Positions 1-5,767 of a stretch of 28,899 nucleotides of DNA are shown here, piece after piece. The position numbers were made by a program, and so were the translations under genes. The notes beneath the pieces were generated by a model. The model saw only the letters and a list, made by a program, of their open reading frames with translations. It searched no databases and was not told the origin of the DNA. This DNA is from JALYUA01 sp038229875 (GTDB taxonomy: Bacteria; Acidobacteriota; Thermoanaerobaculia; UBA5066; Gp7-AA6), in the NCBI GenBank assembly GCA_038229875.1, contig JBBROA010000047.1, forward strand, positions 1 through 28,899, written 5' to 3'. Within the stretch, counting starts at the first letter, position 1. Each line of letters starts with the position of its first letter.

Positions 1-291
1 CGTCAGGTCCATGACCACGACCCCCTCGTCGATCACCCGCTGGACGGGCGGGTAGGCGTCGGGAACGAAGAGCCCGATATCCACGGGGCGAACATCCCCG
101 AAGGTCCGGGTCAGCTCATACCCGCCGTCCCGCCGCTCGTAAAGCCGCCCGCCGCGGACGCCGAGGTCCTCCCGGAAGTTCTCGATGACCGCACTGGCGG
201 TCTGAGTAATGGTCGAGGCGACGTCAGGCGACCGCTCGATCGCCTCGATGGCACGCTCCACCTTTCGGAAGAGAGATTTGCGAGTTTCCAT
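1..291 (-). CDS. GAF-domain sensor protein, N-terminal part (runs off the window)
   Basis: An open frame of 97 codons begins with ATG at 291 and continues past base 1, so only the N-terminus is present. The residues start METRKSLFRKVERAIEAIER, a helical lead-in, followed by a segment with GGRLYERRDGGYELTRTFG, which looks like the early strands of a GAF ligand-sensing domain. Proteins with this beginning are often sigma-54-dependent regulators or sensor kinases, but the effector domain lies outside the window and cannot be judged. The start is not preceded by a good ribosome binding site; a TAGAAT box lies 12 nt upstream. The family assignment is by resemblance only. Confidence 0.6.
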   Translation of the reverse strand, partial: METRKSLFRKVERAIEAIERSPDVASTITQTASAVIENFREDLGVRGGRLYERRDGGYELTRTFGDVRPVDIGLFVPDAYPPVQRVIDEGVVVMDLT

Positions 292-303
292 GAGAGGCGG
301 GCG

Positions 304-309
304 ATTCTA
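304..309 (-). promoter_or_regulatory. Possible -10 box (TAGAAT) of the GAF gene
   Basis: TAGAAT on the minus strand ends 12 nt before the ATG at 291. No convincing -35 hexamer lies at 17 nt. If used, the mRNA would have a leader of only about 5 nt. Confidence 0.3.
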
Positions 310-492
310 CCCGAGTCGGGAGGGAGGGGCGCGAAAGACGGAAGAAGCTCGGCAGAGCTCAGAGTACGAACGGAATCCAGCGAGAGCCTCTAGAGTCACG
401 GGGCTCACCAGGGTTGGTATACCTTGATCTCTTCCTAAGAACCTCTTCGGCCGGGAGACTACGAGAGATAGTACCGCCGCCGCCTTCGCAGT

Positions 493-1896
493 CTAAGAAC
501 GATTTCTTGAAGCTGAGTCGTCTACACGATTTCGGGAACTGATCTCTGACATCAGCTTTGCGGCATGGACTCCTTCCGGAAGCATTCGCTCCGCCGTCAG
601 CACCGGAAGCGCGGTGACCAATTGTTGGCGTGCCTCTTCTACGCGATCCGCGTGAAGCAATACCTCGGCAAACCATACGCGCCGATACGCGAGGACGCCG
701 GTACAGCCACCCTCAACGGCTTTCGAGATTCCCATCTGAGACCATCGGATCGCCTCATTGAGATCATCTACCTGAAAATGACAATCCGCTATCGAAAACA
801 GAACGCTTGATTCCATGATGGGACTGCCGCTTGCGGCGGCCGCAGCCTCTCCGAAGAGAGCTTCTGCCCGATCCATATCGCCCGACGCAGCAACCAATGC
901 CGCCAAATTGTGTAAAGCGCAAGCAAGAAGAGAGACTGAACCAAACTGCCGTAATTCTTCAACGACCTGCTCCAACCCGGAAAGAGCAAGACCAGAGTGG
1001 CCCGCTTCGTTGTCGATCAGGCATTCCAAAAGACTGCAGAATGCAGCCTCGTAAAGCATGTGCCAACCAACAAATTGCTCGCGAAGCGCTATCGCGTCCC
1101 GGCGCGCGCGCTCTAAATTGTGTTCATCTCTCGCCTGAACACAGGCGTTTAGATTCACTTTCGCCAGGAGTGGTGCTCCCGCGGGACACTTACCAAAATG
1201 GGCAGTCGACACCTTTAACCATTTGGACGCTTCAGACTGTCGCCCGAGATAGCGGCAGGCATTGCCGGCTATCCAAGCGGCCTCGCCGAGAAAAAAGGCC
1301 TTTTCCCCCTCGGCTAAACTCCTCGCTTCGCGGCACGTTTCGTAGATTGTAGTGGCTGCTCGAAGAGCATTTGGGGTATCCACATTGCGATCGCGTCGGA
1401 CACAGGCAAGAGCGAGAAAAACGTCTTCAGGTCGAGACAAAAAGTTCACTGCACGCGGAGTAGTCTGTTCCTCGGCCGGAAGTTTCAAGAACGACTCGAT
1501 GCAGTCGATTGCGGCAAAGTCTTCCCTCACAAGTACGTCTGAAACCCGCAGCCATTCCTGGGACTCAATTTCCAAACCCAAAGCATTCGAGTGGCGCCAT
1601 CCGATGAAAGCAAGCGTTGAGCAAATCTCGAGTCTTTCGCCATACCAGTCGCTGGTAGAATACTCAGCGGCCATTAAGTCGAACGAGTTACGTGTAGAGT
1701 CGAGTCCCGAGAAAGAGGGCGCGCTCTCTCTCAGGAGCTCAGAGAGCTTTTCACTGCAAGCCAACAAGTGCTCCTCGTTGGTGGGCTCTCGCTTCCAGCC
1801 GAACTCTTGAGACCTTCCGTGCGCGCCCTGGCTCTTAGTTAAAGCGCCCAAGAACAGGCGGTTCAGTCTCGAGATGGTTTCGGCCTCAAAAATCAT
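493..1896 (-). CDS. Tetratricopeptide-repeat protein, second cassette
   Basis: A 467-residue soluble protein with no signal peptide or membrane segment. Its middle and C-terminal parts are alternating amphipathic helices of the TPR type, for example FFLGEAAWIAGNACRYLG and GLALSGLEQVVEELRQFG. It is a paralogue of the protein at 2301-3410: FFLGEAAWIAG matches YFLGEFALLAG, and the ends (EVLLHADRVEEARQQLVTAL against EVLLADGRDREAEWEILAAL) align. The ATG at 1896 lies inside the end of the sigma-like gene (11-nt overlap), so translation is probably coupled. Known TPR proteins act as protein-binding scaffolds; a role as partner or regulator of the sigma-like protein is inferred. GC content is clearly lower than in the genes right of 4200. 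Confidence 0.75.
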   Translation of the reverse strand: MIFEAETISRLNRLFLGALTKSQGAHGRSQEFGWKREPTNEEHLLACSEKLSELLRESAPSFSGLDSTRNSFDLMAAEYSTSDWYGERLEICSTLAFIGWRHSNALGLEIESQEWLRVSDVLVREDFAAIDCIESFLKLPAEEQTTPRAVNFLSRPEDVFLALACVRRDRNVDTPNALRAATTIYETCREARSLAEGEKAFFLGEAAWIAGNACRYLGRQSEASKWLKVSTAHFGKCPAGAPLLAKVNLNACVQARDEHNLERARRDAIALREQFVGWHMLYEAAFCSLLECLIDNEAGHSGLALSGLEQVVEELRQFGSVSLLACALHNLAALVAASGDMDRAEALFGEAAAAASGSPIMESSVLFSIADCHFQVDDLNEAIRWSQMGISKAVEGGCTGVLAYRRVWFAEVLLHADRVEEARQQLVTALPVLTAERMLPEGVHAAKLMSEISSRNRVDDSASRNRS

Positions 1897-2251
1897 CTGA
1901 GCTCTCGCTGGAGACTTTTCGCCGATACTCTCCGGCGGGGGGGTTCCAATGAGCCATGAGTCGGGCTCGGCGTATCGTCTTGCGGGAGAAGTTTGCGCAG
2001 AGGTGATCTACGACTTGGTACAGCCAAGCCTTGGGATTTTTCGACCGGTCCAATTTGCTGATCGCGAGGATGAACGCGTCTTGAACGATGTCGTCGGCAT
2101 CCGAAGGGGCGATCCCATGACGACGAACGACCCGTCGGACCAGAGGCAAGAAGAATTCTCGGTAAAAAAGCTCGACACCGGCGTCTGTGGCAGTTTCCGC
2201 ACAAGGCGCCCCGGCGGTAGGGCTAGGCGAGGGGCCCGGATTGGGCTTCAA
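1886..2251 (-). CDS. Sigma-70 region-2-only protein, second cassette
   Basis: A 121-residue protein resembling region 2 of ECF sigma factors, the part that binds core RNA polymerase and the -10 element. The segment SDADDIVQDAFILAISKLDR followed by NPKAWLYQVVDHLCANFSRK matches the usual DAEDLVQExF...AWLxxIaxNlxxdxxRR pattern. No region 4 (-35 recognition) follows; after KTIRRAR the chain ends within about 25 unrelated residues, so it is much shorter than a normal ECF factor (about 170-200 residues). The start chosen is TTG at 2251, because no ATG is available between the upstream stop and the domain; this start is uncertain. It follows the first TPR gene by 49 nt and overlaps the second TPR gene by 11 nt. 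Confidence 0.7.
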   Translation of the reverse strand: MKPNPGPSPSPTAGAPCAETATDAGVELFYREFFLPLVRRVVRRHGIAPSDADDIVQDAFILAISKLDRSKNPKAWLYQVVDHLCANFSRKTIRRARLMAHWNPPAGEYRRKVSSESSDDF

Positions 2252-2300
2252 TAAATCGGTCTCTACGCCCCTATTGTCGCGAGACTGAGATTTGGCTCTA

Positions 2301-3410
2301 TTAATTTTGAAGCGCGACGCGCAGGTCGCGGAGCGCTTCGACGTCCGTGCGTCGGCGACTGACTGACTCTTTCAAGAGCCCAATCGCTGCAAATCCCTCG
2401 GTCACCATGCCTTGCGCTTCTATGGTGGGCAAAGCGGCGAGAATTTCCCATTCCGCCTCCCTGTCCCGGCCATCGGCCAAAAGAACTTCAGACAAGACAA
2501 TACGCAGCGACGCCGCACGGGCAGCGATCCCCAGATTCAAGAACTCGCTAATCGAAGCGCGGAGGCAGTCAGCAGCGGCCTGCAATTGACCGGTGATCTT
2601 GAACGTCGAACCGATGGACGATTTCAACTGGGCAGAGGCCAGCGAGGATTCCGTCGAATCGGCGCTCGAAAGCGCTTGCTGATATGCGTCCAGGGAAAGC
2701 TGGTGATTCCCTCTGCGACCGTATTCTTCAGCCATATTCGTCAATACCAAAGAGCGCAATATTCCTCGTCCTGGAGCGAGGCTCTCCAGGAGCTCAGAGA
2801 AGCAATCGAAGGCCGCTTCCAAATCTCCGGTTTCCTTTAGGGTCGCGGCCTCGAGAAATTTGGCCTTCTGCGACTCCTCGGTCATACCAAGTCGTTGGTA
2901 GCCGGCAGTCACAGATGGGAGAAGCGACAAGACTTCCGGGAAACGTCGCATGTCGTATCGAACAACGAGCCTGGCATGAGCAACCCGCAGGATCGACGGA
3001 GACGAATTCAAGGTATGGCAGAAGGACGCTTCGGCGAGGTCCAGCCAACGCTCAGCCTGCTCGAATTGGCCTGTGATTCGGAAAGTCTGTCCAGCCAGCA
3101 ACGCGAATTCCCCAAGAAAATAATCCTTTTCATCAAAGGAGCCAACACGTGTGGCGTGTTTGTCGAGACGTTGGTAAATCGCTACGGATTCGTTGCACAC
3201 GCGAAGAGGCTCGGAATTTGAGGCGCTTTTCAGCGAAGAAAGGACGCTCTGCGCGACATCTCCGTCTGAAAGAACCTGCCAGTCGGCGCCGATACGGTCG
3301 TCGATCTTCATGAAGAGCAGGGCTTCTGCCGCAGACGCGACTTCAGCCGCAGACCGCTCCGCGGACCTCAAATTCGGGGGGAACCTCAGAATTTTAGCGG
3401 TTTCAAGCAT
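2301..3410 (-). CDS. Tetratricopeptide-repeat protein, first cassette
   Basis: A 369-residue soluble helical-repeat protein. TPR-like helix pairs include FALLAGQTFRITGQFEQAER, RSLVLTNMAEEYGRRGNHQL and SSIGSTFKITGQLQAAADCL, with the small-residue and aromatic spacing of TPR units. It is about 100 residues shorter than its paralogue at 493-1896, mainly at the N-terminus. ATG 3410 overlaps the stop of the sigma-like gene (ATGCTTGA, 8 nt), which points to coupled translation of the two products. No enzymatic motif is visible. The likely role, binding partner of the region-2 protein encoded immediately upstream, rests only on the conserved pairing. Confidence 0.75.
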   Translation of the reverse strand: MLETAKILRFPPNLRSAERSAAEVASAAEALLFMKIDDRIGADWQVLSDGDVAQSVLSSLKSASNSEPLRVCNESVAIYQRLDKHATRVGSFDEKDYFLGEFALLAGQTFRITGQFEQAERWLDLAEASFCHTLNSSPSILRVAHARLVVRYDMRRFPEVLSLLPSVTAGYQRLGMTEESQKAKFLEAATLKETGDLEAAFDCFSELLESLAPGRGILRSLVLTNMAEEYGRRGNHQLSLDAYQQALSSADSTESSLASAQLKSSIGSTFKITGQLQAAADCLRASISEFLNLGIAARAASLRIVLSEVLLADGRDREAEWEILAALPTIEAQGMVTEGFAAIGLLKESVSRRRTDVEALRDLRVALQN

Positions 3411-3807
3411 CGGGGTTGTGACGGAACCTCAGAAGATCCAAGCTCCTCGAGAATTCGCTCGCGACCTCTGCGGGTTCCCGATCGAGAATGCGCGAGGTCG
3501 TTTGGTCAGCCTCACGGAGGCCGCTGCCGATCACATACTTTTGATACTCGCGGGCGAATTGGCAGGAAGCCACGAGTAGGAAAGAACGTGATTCCTTCGG
3601 GCTCTTTGAGCCGGGGCGCATGCAGAAACGTAGAAACCAGAGATAGAGATCCTTCTCCAGTTCATTCGCCTCTGCATCGACCATCCCGTAGTGCGTGACG
3701 AGCGCAATGTGAATCAGACCCAGAGTGTCTTGGAAAACGGCTCTGACGTCCCTCTCGAAGGGATTCTCTAGATGACCCTTTGGAATAGTCTCGTCGGAGA
3801 TCTCCAT
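3403..3807 (-). CDS. Divergent sigma-70 region-2-like protein, first cassette
   Basis: A 134-residue protein whose centre aligns by eye with the protein at 1886-2251: HYGMVDAEANELEKDLYLWF against RHGIAPSDADDIVQDAFILA, then ESRSFLLVASCQFAREYQKY against NPKAWLYQVVDHLCANFSRK. The sigma region-2 fold is therefore likely, but the acidic DxxDxxQ core is degenerate and no region 4 exists. It may be a sigma factor of unusual design, a decoy that binds core polymerase, or an anti-sigma-like relic. ATG 3807 has a Shine-Dalgarno sequence (AAGGA) about 9 nt upstream. It is the first gene of the four-gene cassette pair and overlaps the next gene by 8 nt. Confidence 0.6.
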   Translation of the reverse strand: MEISDETIPKGHLENPFERDVRAVFQDTLGLIHIALVTHYGMVDAEANELEKDLYLWFLRFCMRPGSKSPKESRSFLLVASCQFAREYQKYVIGSGLREADQTTSRILDREPAEVASEFSRSLDLLRFRHNPDA

Positions 3808-3845
3808 GGACCAATTCCTTTCTGGGATTTGGAATGGAGCTTAAT

Positions 3846-3863
3846 ACTACTTACGGAGGTAGT
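3846..3863. promoter_or_regulatory. Inverted repeat ACTAC-8-GTAGT
   Basis: Perfect 5-bp arms with an 8-nt centre, located 39-56 nt before the ATG of the first sigma-like gene. On the minus strand a TTGACT begins 4 nt before the first arm and TATTAA overlaps the end of the second, so the repeat falls inside a possible promoter (spacer only 14 nt). It could be an operator or an mRNA hairpin. Confidence 0.3.
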
Positions 3864-3889
3864 CAAGTCCCTACATCTCAAGAACAGAG

Positions 3890-3905
3890 AAGCTGGTATC
3901 AGCTT
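3890..3905. promoter_or_regulatory. Inverted repeat AAGCTG-4-CAGCTT
   Basis: Perfect 6-bp arms around GTAT. On the plus strand it is followed by TATTTT, a weak terminator-like tail; on the minus strand it forms a hairpin in the leader of the sigma/TPR genes, 18 nt after the upstream ORF. Confidence 0.35.
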
Positions 3906-3922
3906 TATTTTGAGGTGTTTAG

Positions 3923-3955
3923 CTAGTTGGGTATGATGGTAGTGACGCTGGTCAT
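3923..3955 (-). CDS. Short upstream ORF in the sigma/TPR leader (MTSVTTIIPN)
   Basis: Ten codons from ATG 3955 to TAG, preceded by AGAGGAG with a 5-nt spacer, a stronger ribosome binding site than that of most genes here. The peptide is rich in Thr and Ile (MTSVTTIIPN), as in branched-chain leader peptides, but the genes downstream are not biosynthetic and no attenuator-type terminator follows. It may be a translated leader controlling the cassette, or chance. No annotated family can be recognised for so short a peptide. Confidence 0.3.
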   Translation of the reverse strand: MTSVTTIIPN

Positions 3956-3977
3956 GAGGTCTCCTCTGTTCGCAAAC

Positions 3978-4002
3978 GACTCTGGCCAAAAGAGCCCGAG
4001 TC
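3978..4002. other. Inverted repeat GACTC-GGC...GCC-GAGTC
   Basis: Arms GACTC/GAGTC and GGC/GCC pair around single mismatched bases with a loop CAAAAGA. On the plus strand AAAAAA follows; on the minus strand it lies upstream of the short ORF. It could act in transcript end formation of either strand, but no U-run places it as a standard terminator. Confidence 0.3.
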
Positions 4003-4017
4003 AAAAAACGCTCGAAT

Positions 4018-4041
4018 CGCGCGCCTAAAAAGGCGGCGCGC
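4018..4041. other. GC-rich hairpin around AAAA
   Basis: CGCGCGCCT and AGGCgGCGCGCG pair with one bulged G around a short A-loop, giving a stem of about 9 bp. On the minus strand a TTTTTT run follows, but 9 or more nt later, so it is at best an imperfect terminator of the dacB transcript. Confidence 0.3.
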
Positions 4042-4106
4042 GCGGATAGACCTGTGGCGGTTACCTGTTCGAGTGATCCCACCGAGGCTTAAACGAATCA
4101 GGCGTT

Positions 4107-4160
4107 ATTGAATCACAGACGGGTCGGGAGGGTGTCAAGTATTTTTGCACCCCCCGTCTG
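4107..4160 (-). promoter_or_regulatory. Long inverted repeat with embedded TTGACA
   Basis: CAGACGGG (4116-4123) pairs with CCCGTCTG (4153-4160), and inside it GGGTG pairs with CACCC. Within the loop side the minus strand reads TTGACA (4138-4133). A weak -10 candidate, TTCAAT (4112-4107), stands 20 nt away. This is either the promoter of the sigma/TPR operon, implying a leader of about 290 nt, or the structured 3' end of dacB. Confidence 0.35.
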
Positions 4161-4217
4161 GGTTGGGGGTGATCGCGGAGACCGGGATTTCGTCGGCTCT
4201 TGCCGGGCCTTCGCTCT

Positions 4218-5741
4218 CTAGCCGAACTTGATCAGCGAGCGCAGCAGATGGTCCTGGAAGCCGTGGTTGCCCACCTCCCAGACGTTCCGGCCGTTCAACA
4301 GGATGGCGAAGGCGTAAGTCTTTCCCGAATTGGCAGTTACGTATCCTGCGAGGGTCGAGACCCCGTTGATCGTGCCGGTTTTCGCCAGGATCTTCCCCCT
4401 CAGGTCCGGATCGCGCAGCCGGTGGCGAAGGGTGCCCTCCGAGTCTCCGGACACAGCCAGCGTCGTCTTCCACTCCGCTGCGTGAGGATGGCGGTTCATC
4501 GCCGCCAGGAACTTGACGAGGTCGCCCGCGGCCACGCGGTTGTACGCCGACAGTCCCGAACCATCACGCAGGTCGTACCGATTCGCATCGAGTCCGAGCG
4601 CGCGGAGGAACTGCTTCACGACCGCGACGCCGTTCGCCCAGCTCCCCTGCCCCATCTTCTCGGCCGCGACGGTCTTGAAGACCTGCTCGGCGTAGAAGCC
4701 CTGGCTGTGCTTGTTCGTGATCGCGAGCGTCGGCAGGAGATCCGATTCCGTCTGCGCGACGAGAGACCAGTTGGCGTCCGGCTTGATCGGCTTCTCGATG
4801 ACCGTGCCCGTCAGCTGGATCCCGGCGTTGCGCAGCCGCGTCTTCAAGGCCGCGCCGAAGAACTCCGGAGCGTTGTCCACCGCGATCGGCGTCGACCACC
4901 AGACCGGCCGCGCCGGCACCGTGCCGGAGATGGTCACGTTGTCCGAACCGGCCGAACGCCCTACCGCCACACGGACCGCCCCGCGGCTCGAGACGGTCCG
5001 GGCGGAAGAAACCGCCCGCAGAACGCCGGTCGGAGGATCGATCGAGACCGCCGCGGGCTTGCCCGGCCGGCCGCCCGGCCGGATCGACACCAGGACCACG
5101 TTGTCGTTGAACGCCAGCGCGGAGATCGGCGCCTGGTACCACTTCGCTTCCTGGCCCGTGTGCCAGTCGGGATGCCGGGCGACCGAGTCGAAGAAAGACG
5201 TATTGAGGACGAGGTCCCCGACGACCTGGCGGACGCCTGCCTGGATGAGCCCCTGCGCCCAGCGATCGAAGACCGCGTTGAAGTCGTCGTTGTAGAAGCG
5301 GCCGGAGATGTTCGGGTCGCCGCCGCCGACGACGAGCAGCGATCCGACGAGCGTTCCGTCGCGTATCTCTCCGCGGCGCCAGAACGAGGTCTTGAACTTG
5401 TAGTCCGGGCCCAGGTAATGGATCGCAGCCGCGGTCGTGAACAGCTTCGTAATCGACGCGATCGTCTCCGGATTGTCGGGGTTGCGCTCGAAGATCGGAG
5501 CGCCGGTCGTCAGATCGGCGACCGAGATGGAAACGCCGTTGGCGCTGGGCCCGACCTTGCGCGCGCACTGGTCGAGGGCCTCCTGCAGCGAACGCGGCTC
5601 CGGCAGCCTTTCCTCGGCAACCGCCGCTCTCCGGGACTTCCTCCCCGCGCGGTGGCGGCGAGGCTTTGCCGAAGCCGTTTCGGCGATTGTCAGAACGAGG
5701 AGCAGTATGGTGAGAAGACGCCAGTGAGAGGAACGCTGCAC
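4218..5741 (-). CDS. dacB: D-alanyl-D-alanine carboxypeptidase / endopeptidase, PBP4 (S13) family
   Basis: A 507-residue exported penicillin-binding protein that trims peptidoglycan side chains in the periplasm. The active-site serine motif SITK (S96-K99), the DGSGLSAYN signature (about 393-401) and the KTG triad (454-456) occur in the family's order and spacing, and the length fits S13 enzymes. I place the start at GTG 5741 because it gives a clean signal peptide (LLTILLLVLTIAETASA) and lies 9 nt after a TATAAT box. An in-frame ATG at 5786 would add 15 residues before the signal peptide and overlap the divergent helicase gene. The gene is monocistronic, with its own promoter shared head-to-head with the helicase. 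Confidence 0.92.
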   Translation of the reverse strand: MQRSSHWRLLTILLLVLTIAETASAKPRRHRAGRKSRRAAVAEERLPEPRSLQEALDQCARKVGPSANGVSISVADLTTGAPIFERNPDNPETIASITKLFTTAAAIHYLGPDYKFKTSFWRRGEIRDGTLVGSLLVVGGGDPNISGRFYNDDFNAVFDRWAQGLIQAGVRQVVGDLVLNTSFFDSVARHPDWHTGQEAKWYQAPISALAFNDNVVLVSIRPGGRPGKPAAVSIDPPTGVLRAVSSARTVSSRGAVRVAVGRSAGSDNVTISGTVPARPVWWSTPIAVDNAPEFFGAALKTRLRNAGIQLTGTVIEKPIKPDANWSLVAQTESDLLPTLAITNKHSQGFYAEQVFKTVAAEKMGQGSWANGVAVVKQFLRALGLDANRYDLRDGSGLSAYNRVAAGDLVKFLAAMNRHPHAAEWKTTLAVSGDSEGTLRHRLRDPDLRGKILAKTGTINGVSTLAGYVTANSGKTYAFAILLNGRNVWEVGNHGFQDHLLRSLIKFG

Positions 5742-5750
5742 TACCCTCAA

Positions 5751-5758
5751 ATTATAAT
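5751..5758. promoter_or_regulatory. Palindromic ATTATAAT, shared -10 for dacB and the helicase
   Basis: The palindrome contains TATAAT on both strands, ending 9 nt before GTG 5741 (minus) and 9 nt before GTG 5768 (plus). No good -35 is visible either way. Both transcripts would start only about 2-3 nt before their start codons. Confidence 0.5.
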
Positions 5759-5767
5759 CGGAAACGC

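Larger units (their letters stand above)
3808..4217. other. Long non-coding leader between dacB and the sigma/TPR genes
   Basis: This 410-nt stretch has no convincing long gene. It holds at least four inverted repeats (4116-4160, 4018-4041, 3978-4002, 3890-3905), a smaller one at 3846-3863, a TTGACA at 4133-4138 and a 10-codon minus-strand ORF with a good ribosome binding site. It must contain the end of the dacB transcript and the start of the sigma/TPR transcript. No stem is followed directly by a strong U-run on the minus strand. Confidence 0.6.

Noticed and set aside
3923..3955. Threonine/isoleucine-type attenuator leader
   Set aside because: The peptide has Thr and Ile codons, but no terminator/antiterminator pair follows and the downstream genes are not for amino acid synthesis; kept only as a possible uORF.
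3768..4082. 104-codon GTG-started minus frame in the sigma/TPR leader
   Set aside because: No ribosome binding site, no family resemblance, and it runs over the inverted repeats and the start of the sigma-like gene.
4060..4090. tRNA-like TTCGA arm
   Set aside because: CCTGTTCGAGTGATCC has no pairing T-stem, and no acceptor or anticodon arm can be built around it.
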